Part shown: in pieces, positions 7,741-13,846 of the stretch
Layout: the number at the start of each line of letters is the position of its first letter
Numbering within the stretch: position 1 is the stretch's first letter
Source: an uncultured Shinella sp.
Lineage (GTDB): Bacteria; Pseudomonadota; Alphaproteobacteria; Rhizobiales; Rhizobiaceae
Length of the DNA stretch: 16,693 nucleotides
Direction: 5' to 3'
NCBI RefSeq assembly: GCF_946479415.1
Contig: NZ_CAMLFY010000104.1
Coordinates: forward strand, 1-16,693
The notes under the pieces: generated by a model
What the model was told of the DNA's origin: nothing
Seen by the model: only the letters and a program-made list of their open reading frames with translations
The model's database searches: none
Position numbers and translations under genes: made by a program

Positions 7741-8181
7741 TTAGCCGTCTTCCGGCGGCGGCACGTCCGATTTGCCTTTGCACTCGACGAGCCACACGTC
7801 ATAGACAGGGTGCTCGACGGCGTTGAGGCCGGGGCTGTCGGCGAACATCCAGCCGGTGAAGATGCGGCGGATTTTCCGGTCGAGGGTGATTTCATCGACT
7901 TCGACGAAGGACGTCACCTTCTGCGCTTCGGTATCGTCACGGCTGTAGCAGACCTTCGGCGTCACCTGCAGCGCGCCGAACTGGACGGTCTCGCCGATAT
8001 AAACGTCGAAATTGGTGATGCGGCCGGTGATCTTGTCAATGCCGGAGAAGGCGGCGACGGGGTTTTCGATGCGGGCAGCATGGGACGAAACGGGCGCCAG
8101 GGCAAGGCTGACAGCCGCAGCTGCAAGCACGCCCGTCAGGAACCGCCGTCCGGCGTTCACCTTCGAAAATCCTGATGTCAT
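7741..8181 (-). CDS. DUF2155 domain-containing secreted protein
   Basis: 146 residues. Residues 1-35 form a signal peptide (FLTGVLAAAAVSLALA core, SHA cleavage site). The mature part matches the DUF2155 family found next to complex I NDUFA12 and aat in many alphaproteobacteria, with KVCYSRDDTEAQKVTSFVEV from residue 76 and FTGWMFADSPGLNAVEHPVY near 108-127. C78 and C134 are the only cysteines in the mature region and could form a disulfide. The function is not established. AGGAG lies about 8 nt before the ATG. The gap to the upstream NDUFA12 gene is 74 nt, so the two may share a transcript. The 59-residue membrane protein gene follows at once. Confidence 0.9.
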   Translation of the reverse strand: MTSGFSKVNAGRRFLTGVLAAAAVSLALAPVSSHAARIENPVAAFSGIDKITGRITNFDVYIGETVQFGALQVTPKVCYSRDDTEAQKVTSFVEVDEITLDRKIRRIFTGWMFADSPGLNAVEHPVYDVWLVECKGKSDVPPPEDG

Positions 8182-8255
8182 GAAGCCGTCTCCTGCGATC
8201 TGAACCGGCGTCGCCGATTGCTTGGAGCTACCGGCGAAATGTGGCCAAATCGGTA

Positions 8256-8654
8256 TCAGTTGCCCGGCGTCCAGGCGTCATAGTCACCCGTCACGCGCGG
8301 ACGCTCGCCGGCGACCGCGATCGAACCCGGCGGACGGTAGGCCTGCGCCGTGCCGGTGCCGTTCGGGCGGTGCGGCTTCTGCCATTCACGCGCCTGATAC
8401 TTTTCGTCGGCCGGGGAAACGTCCGTACGGTGGTGCATCCAGCCATGCCAGCCCGGCGGGATGGCGGAGGCATCGGCATAACCGTTGTAGATCACCCAGC
8501 GGCGCGTGCGCCCCTCGGAATCCTTGCCGCCACCCTGATAATAGGTGTTGCCGAGTTCGTCCTGGCCGACCTTGGTGCCGAAGCGCCAGGTGTGAAAACG
8601 GGTGCCGATCGTCTGACCGTTCCACCAGGTGAAAATCTGCTTGAGAAGGCTCAT
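8256..8654 (-). CDS. NADH:ubiquinone oxidoreductase subunit NDUFA12 (B17.2-like)
   Basis: 132 residues. The sequence matches alphaproteobacterial homologues of the mitochondrial complex I accessory subunit NDUFA12: FTWWNGQTIGTRFHTWRFG at 8-26, VGQDELGNTYYQ at 29-40, RRWVIYNGYADASAIPPGWHGWMHH at 51-75 and the Pro-rich end near YRPPGS. It is a peripheral subunit of respiratory complex I on the inner membrane and is not in the main nuo operon. AAGGACG precedes the ATG. The upstream gene on this strand is a GNAT 129 nt away, so this gene may have its own promoter. Confidence 0.93.
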   Translation of the reverse strand: MSLLKQIFTWWNGQTIGTRFHTWRFGTKVGQDELGNTYYQGGGKDSEGRTRRWVIYNGYADASAIPPGWHGWMHHRTDVSPADEKYQAREWQKPHRPNGTGTAQAYRPPGSIAVAGERPRVTGDYDAWTPGN

Positions 8655-8672
8655 AGGCTGGCGTCCTTGGCA

Positions 8673-8695
8673 GGGCCACGCTTGGGATGTGGCCC
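8673..8695 (-). repeat. Hairpin upstream of the NDUFA12 gene
   Basis: GGGCCAC at 8673-8679 and GTGGCCC at 8689-8695 form a perfect 7-bp stem with a 9-nt loop, in the 129 nt between the GNAT stop and the NDUFA12 start. There is no T-tract. It may be a weak transcription end for the gatB-GNAT unit or a leader hairpin of the NDUFA12 message. Nothing else stands out in this gap. Confidence 0.4.
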
Positions 8696-8783
8696 GAGAC
8701 TGAATATTTCTTCCGCTTATGGCGCGGCGGGTGCCGAATGTCCAGCGATTCCCGCCTCTTCGCCCACGGCTTTTCGCCGCTGC

Positions 8784-9284
8784 TCAGCCGCCAAGCGGCT
8801 TCTCGTAGACATCCAGCGGCACGCCGGAAACGCTGTCGGCCGTATGCCTGGCCTCGCCGACCTTGATAAAACCGTGCGCCTGATAGAAGGCCACTGCGGC
8901 GTCATTGCGCGGGTCGACCTCCAGCAGCATGGCGTTGGCGTCGGGAAAGCAGGTTTCGAGCTCGGCAAACATGTCGCGACCGATCCCCTGTCGCTGGTAG
9001 CGCGGCAGTACATAGAGGTTGTGCAGGAAAGCTGTCTTCGGCCGCTCCTTCGACATGGCGACATAGCCCATGCCGGCCAGCTCCCGCCCATTGTCGGCAA
9101 CGACGAATTCGCTGTCCTTGCGCTCCAGCTTGGCCTTAAGCGCCGGCACGGAATGCCAGCGCGCGGTGATCTCGCTCACCTTGTCGATGCCGTAGAGCGT
9201 GTCGTAGGTCGCGTGCCACGTCTCGCCGAGAAGCGCGCTGACTTTTGCCAGATCGCGCTCGGAGGCCGTGCGAACGAAAAACAC
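8784..9284 (-). CDS. GNAT-family N-acetyltransferase
   Basis: 166 residues with a GNAT fold. The acetyl-CoA pyrophosphate loop is YVLPRYQRQGIGRDMF at about 91-106 (QRQGIG at 97-102), and motif B is NDAAVAFYQAHGF at 127-139. The substrate (a protein N-terminus, amine or antibiotic) cannot be inferred. The start is GTG at 9284, with GAGGAG 7 nt upstream formed by the last codons of gatB. Only 4 nt separate the gatB stop from this start, so the gene is translationally coupled to gatB and sits second in that unit. Confidence 0.9.
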   Translation of the reverse strand: MFFVRTASERDLAKVSALLGETWHATYDTLYGIDKVSEITARWHSVPALKAKLERKDSEFVVADNGRELAGMGYVAMSKERPKTAFLHNLYVLPRYQRQGIGRDMFAELETCFPDANAMLLEVDPRNDAAVAFYQAHGFIKVGEARHTADSVSGVPLDVYEKPLGG

Positions 9285-9288
9285 GGGA

Positions 9289-10791
9289 TTACTCCTCGAT
9301 GCCGAGCTTGGCCTTGACCAGCGCCTGAACGGCCTGCGGGTTGGCCTTGCCGCCCGTCGCCTTCATGACCTGACCAACGAACCAGCCGGCCAGCGTCGGC
9401 TTGGCGAGAACCTTGGCGACCTGATCGGGATTGGCGGCGATGATCTCGTCGACGGCCTTCTCGATGGCACCGGTGTCCGTCACCTGCTTCATGCCGCGGG
9501 CTTCGACGATCTCGGCCGGGTTGCCACCCTCGTTCCAGATAATTTCGAACAGATCCTTGGCGATCTTGCCGGAGATGGTGCCGTCCTTGATGAGATCGAT
9601 GATGCCGCCGAGCTGATCGGGCGAAACCGGAGTCTCTTCAATGGTTTTGCCGTCCTTGTTCAAGGCCCCCAGCAGGTCGTTGATGACCCAGTTGGCGGCA
9701 ATCTTGCCATCGCGGCCGGCGGCCACGGCCTCGTAATAGTCGGCAATCGCCTTTTCCGAGACGAGCACCGAGGCGTCGTAGACCGAGAGGCCGAGATCCT
9801 TGACGAAGCGGATCTTCTTGTCGTCGGGCAGTTCCGGCAGATCGGCCAAAAGCTTGCCGACGAATTCGTTGTCGAACTCCAGCGGCAGCAAGTCCGGATC
9901 GGGGAAATAGCGATAGTCGTGCGCGTCTTCCTTCGAGCGCATGGAGCGCGTCTCGCCCTTGCCCGGATCGAAGAGACGGGTTTCCTGATCGATGGAACCG
10001 CCATCCTCCAGAATGCCGATCTGGCGGCGGGCTTCGTATTCGATGGCCTGGCCGATGAAGCGGATGGAGTTGACGTTCTTGATCTCGCAGCGCGTGCCGA
10101 AACCCTCGCCCGGACGGCGCACCGAGACGTTGACGTCGGCGCGCATCGAGCCTTCGTCCATGTTGCCGTCGCAGGTGCCGAGATAGCGCACGATCGAGCG
10201 CAGCTTCGTCATATAGGCCTTGGCCTCGTCCGACGAGCGCATGTCCGGCTTGGAGACGATCTCCATCAGCGCGACGCCCGAACGGTTGAGGTCGACATAG
10301 GACATGGTCGGATGCTGGTCGTGCATCGACTTGCCGGCGTCCTGCTCGAGGTGCAGGCGCTCGATGCCGATTTCGATGTCCTCGAAATTGCCCTGACGAT
10401 CCGGGCCGAGCGAGATGACGATCTTGCCCTCGCCGACGATCGGATCCTTGAACTGCGAGATCTGGTAGCCCTGCGGCAGATCCGGATAGAAGTAATTCTT
10501 GCGGTCGAAGATCGAGCGATGGTTGATCTGCGCCTTCAGGCCCAGGCCCGTGCGCACGGCCTGCTTGACGCATTCCTCGTTGATGACGGGCAGCATGCCG
10601 GGCATGGCGGCATCGACCAGCGACACATTGGCGTTCGGCGCCTTGCCGAATTCCGTCGAGGCTCCGGAGAACAGCTTCGAATTGGAAAGGACCTGCGCGT
10701 GCACCTCCATGCCGATGATGACTTCCCAATCGCCGGTGGCGCCGGGGATGAAGCGTTTCGGATCGGGGGTGCGGACGTCGACGAGGGTCAT
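9289..10791 (-). CDS. gatB: Asp-tRNA(Asn)/Glu-tRNA(Gln) amidotransferase subunit B
   Basis: 500 residues, the standard GatB length. Hallmarks: [78 protein letters not shown], and the C-terminal YqeY/tail domain ending in AKLGIEE. GatB binds mischarged Glu-tRNA(Gln) or Asp-tRNA(Asn) and activates the side chain for amidation with ammonia from GatA. The frame stays open much further upstream (to 12216), but the ATG at 10791 starts the conserved N-terminus ([13 protein letters not shown] follows within 30 residues), and upstream translation runs antisense to other real genes. It is transcribed toward the GNAT gene; gatA lies on the same strand about 5 kb upstream. Confidence 0.98.
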   Translation of the reverse strand: MTLVDVRTPDPKRFIPGATGDWEVIIGMEVHAQVLSNSKLFSGASTEFGKAPNANVSLVDAAMPGMLPVINEECVKQAVRTGLGLKAQINHRSIFDRKNYFYPDLPQGYQISQFKDPIVGEGKIVISLGPDRQGNFEDIEIGIERLHLEQDAGKSMHDQHPTMSYVDLNRSGVALMEIVSKPDMRSSDEAKAYMTKLRSIVRYLGTCDGNMDEGSMRADVNVSVRRPGEGFGTRCEIKNVNSIRFIGQAIEYEARRQIGILEDGGSIDQETRLFDPGKGETRSMRSKEDAHDYRYFPDPDLLPLEFDNEFVGKLLADLPELPDDKKIRFVKDLGLSVYDASVLVSEKAIADYYEAVAAGRDGKIAANWVINDLLGALNKDGKTIEETPVSPDQLGGIIDLIKDGTISGKIAKDLFEIIWNEGGNPAEIVEARGMKQVTDTGAIEKAVDEIIAANPDQVAKVLAKPTLAGWFVGQVMKATGGKANPQAVQALVKAKLGIEE

Positions 10792-10920
10792 TTTCGGCTC
10801 TTGCTGTGGTGTCTTCGGTGCTGTCTCGGTAGAACATATGGGCAGGCGGCGCAAGGTTTTCAGCGGGTGCGCAGCACCGTCGTTAGCCAAGTCGCAAGGA
10901 TGGCCGGCTAAAACCGTGTG

Positions 10921-11226
10921 ATGAACACGACGACAGCGCTCCTGACCATTTTCCTTCTCCTCAACGTTGTGACGTTCTGCCTCTTCTGGTGGGACAAGGA
11001 CGCCGCGCGCAATGGTGGCTGGCGCGTTTCCGAAGCAAGTCTGCTGCAATTCGCCTTTTTCGGCGGCAGCCTCGGCGCCGTTGCCGCGCAACGCCTGCTG
11101 CGGCACAAGACGCGCAAGGAGCCGTTTCGCACATATTTGCTGGCGATCCTGATTCTGCATGCCGTTCTTGCCCCCGTGGGGCTCATCTTTGGCCCCACCC
11201 TCATCCGCATATTGCAAGCCGGCTGA
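10921..11226 (+). CDS. DUF1294 family small membrane protein
   Basis: 101 residues from ATG 10921; a GTG at 10918 directly before it is an alternative start. It has the DUF1294 pattern: an N-terminal helix ([18 protein letters not shown]), then [38 protein letters not shown], and a last hydrophobic helix (~72-95). Three membrane segments are likely. The function of the family is unknown. The nearest purine run, AAGGA at 10896-10900, is too far away to be a good ribosome site, so initiation may be weak or leader-independent. The gene is divergent from gatB, 129 nt away, and opens the plus-strand island. Confidence 0.88.
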   Translation: MNTTTALLTIFLLLNVVTFCLFWWDKDAARNGGWRVSEASLLQFAFFGGSLGAVAAQRLLRHKTRKEPFRTYLLAILILHAVLAPVGLIFGPTLIRILQAG

Positions 11227-11243
11227 CACCCTTCCGGCCGGCC

Positions 11244-11283
11244 TGTGTTGACACACGGCACGATTCGTAACTATTATTGTTAC
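11244..11283 (+). promoter_or_regulatory. Sigma-70 promoter and overlapping palindromic operators of the rrf2 gene
   Basis: TTGACA at 11248-11253 and TATTAT at 11272-11277, spaced by 18 bp, form the best promoter in the window. TGTGT-TG-ACACA (11244-11255) covers the -35 box. GTAAC-N7-GTTAC (11267-11283) covers the -10 box and touches the ATG at 11284. A start point 6-7 nt past the -10 box would fall on or next to that A, giving a leaderless message; no Shine-Dalgarno sequence is present. Autorepression by the Rrf2 protein is the likely function of one or both palindromes. Confidence 0.7.
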
Positions 11284-11727
11284 ATGAAAAGAAACAGCCG
11301 CCTTTCCGCCGTGCTCCACGCACTCATGCATATGGCCGAACGCGAGGAGCCGATGACCTCGGACGATCTCGCGCTCTGCCTCGATACCAATGCCGTCGTC
11401 GTGCGCCGCACCATGGCCGGGCTTCGTGATGCCGGCATCGTTCAATCCGGCCGCGGCCACGGCGGCGGCTGGCATTTTGCCAAGCCGCTGTCCGACATCT
11501 CGCTGCTCGATATCTACAACGCGCTCGGCGAGCCAATCGTCTTCCAGATCGGCCCGGCGACGGACATGCCGGGCTGCGTCGTCGAAAAATCCGTCAACCG
11601 GGTGATCGGTGACGCCCTGAAGGATGCCGAGGCGATCCTGATGGCGCGCTTTGCCGCCACGACACTCGCCGATCTCGCCGCCGATTTTCGGGTGGCGGCG
11701 AAACATTGCCGGGCCGATACCGGCTGA
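11284..11727 (+). CDS. Rrf2-family transcriptional regulator
   Basis: 147 residues. The N-terminal winged helix (residues ~5-60) is followed by the Rrf2 wing signature [30 protein letters not shown] at 55-84 and a long dimer helix. Of the three clustered Cys that bind Fe-S in IscR/NsrR types, only C98 is in the right place; C32 and C142 are elsewhere. It is therefore closer to the YwnA-like branch, where a single Cys may sense redox or electrophiles. The frame begins at 11245, but the ATG at 11284 is chosen because the N-terminus fits the family and a strong promoter ends just before it. The flavoprotein gene follows 84 nt later, its likely regulated partner. Confidence 0.92.
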   Translation: MKRNSRLSAVLHALMHMAEREEPMTSDDLALCLDTNAVVVRRTMAGLRDAGIVQSGRGHGGGWHFAKPLSDISLLDIYNALGEPIVFQIGPATDMPGCVVEKSVNRVIGDALKDAEAILMARFAATTLADLAADFRVAAKHCRADTG

Positions 11728-11811
11728 CGGCAGCCAAATCCCAAAACCTGCGTCGAACGCCCTGCAGCCGCCGGGCGAACGGTGCCGCTCGTTCCATCGA
11801 AAGGATCCACC

Positions 11812-12714
11812 ATGACCGAAGATGCCATCATCATCGGCGGGGGCTTTGCCGGCCTGTCCGCTGCCATGCAGCTCGCCCGCGCCCGCCGCCGCATCACCAT
11901 TCTGGACACCGGCCTGCCGCGCAACCGCTTTGCCGCTCATTCGCACGGCTTCCTCGCGCAGGATGGCCGCCCGGGCAGCGACATCCTCGCCGATGCCCGC
12001 CGCCAGCTTGCCGCCTACGAGACCGTCACCTTCCGCGATGTGTCGGCCGAAAGGCTGGACGGAGAGCGGGACGCCTTTTCGGTGATGACAGGAGACGGCG
12101 GGCGGATCGATGCGCGGCGCGTGCTGCTCGCCACCGGCTTCGAGGATCAGCTGTCCGATATTCCCGGCCTTGCGGAGCGCTGGGGCAAGACGGTGCTGCA
12201 TTGCCCCTATTGCCACGGCTACGAAGTCGGCGGCGGGCCGGTCGGCGTACTGGCACGCACCTCCGAGGCCGCGCGTTTTGCGGCGGTCGTCGCCGATTGG
12301 GGCAATGTCACGCTGTTCACCAACGAAGTCCCGGAGCCGGACGAAAAGGATCTGGCCGTGCTCGAGGCGCGCAATGTGAAACTCCGCCCCGGCCGCGTGA
12401 CCGCCATTTCGGATGGTCCCGGCGGCCTACTGTCCGTCGAGACCGGCCCCGGCATTCCCACCCTCGTCAAGGCGTTGTTCGTTGCACCCGAAGCGCGGGT
12501 GCGCAGCACAATCCCGAATGATCGCGGCCTGAAATTGAAGGAAACGCCCATCGGAAACATTCTGCACACCGACGATATGGGCCAGACCTCACTGCCCGGC
12601 CTCTACGCAGCCGGCGACATCGCGCTCGGCGCCGCCAATATCTCGCTCGCCTCGGCCAATGGCGTGAAAACTGCCGTCTTCCTGCACCACTCGCTGATCT
12701 GGCCAGCGCATTGA
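11812..12714 (+). CDS. Thioredoxin-reductase-like NAD(P)/FAD-dependent oxidoreductase
   Basis: 300 residues. The FAD dinucleotide fold begins with [12 protein letters not shown] (glycines at 9-14), then VLLATGFED near 105-112, the redox-active site HCPYCHGYE with CPYC at 131-134, and the second FAD motif GLYAAGDI at 263-270. The overall plan is that of a low-molecular-weight thioredoxin reductase (family relatives include GliT-like disulfide oxidoreductases). The usual NADPH-binding GxGxxG and HRR motifs between the FAD halves are replaced by [12 protein letters not shown] and TNEVPE, so the electron donor is uncertain. AAGGA at 11801-11805 supports the ATG at 11812 rather than the frame opening at 11782. 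It sits just downstream of the rrf2 gene and ends at a strong hairpin, forming a two-gene unit. Confidence 0.9.
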   Translation: MTEDAIIIGGGFAGLSAAMQLARARRRITILDTGLPRNRFAAHSHGFLAQDGRPGSDILADARRQLAAYETVTFRDVSAERLDGERDAFSVMTGDGGRIDARRVLLATGFEDQLSDIPGLAERWGKTVLHCPYCHGYEVGGGPVGVLARTSEAARFAAVVADWGNVTLFTNEVPEPDEKDLAVLEARNVKLRPGRVTAISDGPGGLLSVETGPGIPTLVKALFVAPEARVRSTIPNDRGLKLKETPIGNILHTDDMGQTSLPGLYAAGDIALGAANISLASANGVKTAVFLHHSLIWPAH

Positions 12715-12716
12715 CC

Positions 12717-12753
12717 TTTACGGATTCCCCGACTATTTCGGGGCATCCGTAAA
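12717..12753 (+). terminator. Long stem-loop after the flavoprotein gene
   Basis: TTTACGGAT-T-CCCCGA / TCGGGG-C-ATCCGTAAA makes a 15-bp stem with one mismatch and a 5-nt loop, starting 2 nt after the stop. The T-run after it is poor, so it is a likely but imperfect terminator or 3'-end stabiliser for the rrf2-flavoprotein message. It could also act on the opposite strand. Confidence 0.65.
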
Positions 12754-12790
12754 TGGAGTTTTGATGTCCAACTCGTCTGAGACCTGCTGA

Positions 12791-12872
12791 GGGCCCTGCC
12801 CGCATCACGCTTGCGCGCAGGGTCGAAAAAACGCTGAACCCTGCCACCTGTCGGTGGCGGATCGTTTTTTCG
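12791..12872 (+). ncRNA. Candidate structured RNA: small RNA or attenuating leader upstream of yjhX
   Basis: The region folds into two modules. Hairpin 1 is CCCTGC-C-CGCA / TGCG-C-GCAGGG (12794-12822). The second is an intrinsic terminator, with stem CTGCCACC / GGTGGCGG around a TGTC loop (12841-12860), T6 at 12865-12870 and an A6 tract upstream that can extend the stem. GCAGGGT (12817-12823) can instead pair with ACCCTGC (12838-12844), which would break both hairpins. A third small hairpin GCGTTC / GAACGC (12872-12887) precedes the yjhX start. No convincing promoter is visible, so whether this is a free small RNA or the 5' leader of yjhX is open. Confidence 0.45.
12841..12870 (+). terminator. 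Rho-independent terminator 36 nt before the yjhX start
   Basis: An 8-bp GC-rich stem with a 4-nt TGTC loop is followed within 4 nt by six T residues. It would stop transcription coming from the left before it reaches yjhX, so yjhX depends on read-through, on antitermination, or on a promoter I cannot see. Confidence 0.75.
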
Positions 12873-12906
12873 CGTTCATTCGAACGCCCGACGGACACTC
12901 AAGACA

Positions 12907-13164
12907 ATGGACATTTCGCGCGCCGAACAGCGCATTCTTCACCTGCTCGCCCAGGGCGGCAGGATCGATATCGAAAAAGACGACAACCGCAAGATCATCA
13001 CCGTCGCCTGCATCACGCGGGACGGCTGGCGTGCCGGCGGTCTCGACCTGGAGCTCTTCCGCAAATTGAAGCGCCGGCGCTGCATCGCCTCCTCCGGCGG
13101 CAGGCCTTATCGCATCACGCAGCGCGGCCTGGTTCTGGTGCGGTCGCAGCTCGACAATCAGTGA
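12907..13164 (+). CDS. yjhX: YjhX family protein (UPF0386; putative toxin)
   Basis: 85 residues, the same size as E. coli YjhX, and recognisably similar along its length: an N-terminal SRAEQRILHLLAQGGRI (4-20), a middle LFRKLKRRRCI, and a C-terminal GRPYRITQRGLVLVRSQLDNQ. The fold is probably a small winged-helix-like domain. E. coli yjhX is annotated as a putative toxin paired with the GNAT protein YjhQ; toxicity here is not shown by the sequence. The ribosome site is weak (GGACA at 12893-12897). A structured leader with an intrinsic terminator lies directly upstream, and a GNAT gene converges on it from the right, 46 nt away. Confidence 0.88.
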   Translation: MDISRAEQRILHLLAQGGRIDIEKDDNRKIITVACITRDGWRAGGLDLELFRKLKRRRCIASSGGRPYRITQRGLVLVRSQLDNQ

Positions 13165-13183
13165 ATATGGGCAATGAGAGACG

Positions 13184-13209
13184 GGAGGCGTGGCGAGAGC
13201 CGCGCCTCC
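13184..13209. terminator. Hairpin between convergent yjhX and GNAT genes
   Basis: GGAGGCGTGGC / GCCGCGCCTCC pairs over 11 bp (one G-U) around a GAGA tetraloop. It starts 19 nt after the yjhX stop and ends 1 nt before the GNAT stop. There is no long T-tract on either strand, but position and stability fit a shared two-way terminator. Confidence 0.65.
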
Positions 13210-13210
13210 T

Positions 13211-13723
13211 CTAAAACCCGCCCGGTCCGTAGCCGATAGGCTCGTCGGCCACGAGCTGCCGACGCAGGCCGACCGATTCCACGTCGCGGTCGAGACGTTC
13301 GGAATAATCGACCGAAAGCCAGTTCACCGAATAGCCGTGCTTCTGGAAGAAGCCGACGGCGGCCGTGTTGCGGGCATGGGTCTGGAGCCGTGCCGCCTCG
13401 AAGCCCGCGGCGACGATTTCCGCTTCCATGGCGGCAAGGAGAGCGGAACCAAGTCCTTTCTTCTGCTGGGGCGGATCGACCCAGAGATCGCTGATCTCGT
13501 CGTCCAGTGCCTCGCGCGAGGCCCAGCCGGCCAGCACGCCCTCACTCTCGACGACGCTGACCCGCAGCCACTTTTCGGCAAGAAACTGCTGGAAGGCATT
13601 GCGGGCATGTTCGCTGCGCACCTGAAGATCGACGACGCCGACGACGGCCTGTCCCCAGGCTCTCACGCCGATCTCGACGAGTTCCGGAACGTCATCCCCA
13701 CGGGCATTGCGAACAGTGATCAT
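13211..13723 (-). CDS. GNAT-family N-acetyltransferase
   Basis: 170 residues from the ATG at 13723. Acetyl-CoA-binding motif A is LWVDPPQQKKGLGSALLAAM (80-99, with QKKGLG at 87-92), and motif B is NTAAVGFFQKHGY (119-131). The substrate is unknown. The frame opens 6 codons upstream at 13741, but the ATG at 13723 has AAAGGG upstream and begins the family-typical MITVRNA strand, so it is preferred. The gene converges on yjhX. YjhX is linked to a GNAT antitoxin (YjhQ) in E. coli, so a functional link is possible but not shown: the genes are on opposite strands here, and the protein is a generic GNAT. Confidence 0.88.
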   Translation of the reverse strand: MITVRNARGDDVPELVEIGVRAWGQAVVGVVDLQVRSEHARNAFQQFLAEKWLRVSVVESEGVLAGWASREALDDEISDLWVDPPQQKKGLGSALLAAMEAEIVAAGFEAARLQTHARNTAAVGFFQKHGYSVNWLSVDYSERLDRDVESVGLRRQLVADEPIGYGPGGF

Positions 13724-13814
13724 GCATCGGCCCTTTCCCATGCCATGAAAGCATTGCGCAGGCAGCTTGGCGAGGGAGACGAAAGGCTATCCACGGAGAT
13801 GATAGGGCTGAAAA

Positions 13815-13841
13815 CGAGACCGCCCGGTCTTTGACCGGGCG
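13815..13841 (-). terminator. Rho-independent terminator of the slipin gene
   Basis: A perfect 9-bp stem CGCCCGGTC / GACCGGGCG (13821-13841) with a 3-nt loop lies 5 nt beyond the stop on the minus strand. The downstream minus-strand sequence contains TTTT a few bases further on. This is the clear end of the minus-strand slipin transcript. Confidence 0.75.
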
Positions 13842-13846
13842 ATCCC

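Noticed and set aside
9268..10911. 547-residue plus-strand frame opposite gatB
   Set aside because: Asp/Leu/Val-rich antisense translation typical of high-GC third positions; gatB on the other strand is unambiguous.
11284..11727. Identification of the Rrf2 protein as IscR
   Set aside because: It lacks two of the three clustered cysteines, and no isc/suf genes are nearby.
10792..12216. Minus-strand extension of gatB up to a 975-residue protein
   Set aside because: The extra N-terminus is the reverse of the DUF1294, rrf2 and flavoprotein genes, has no family match, and the GatB fold begins at the ATG at 10791.
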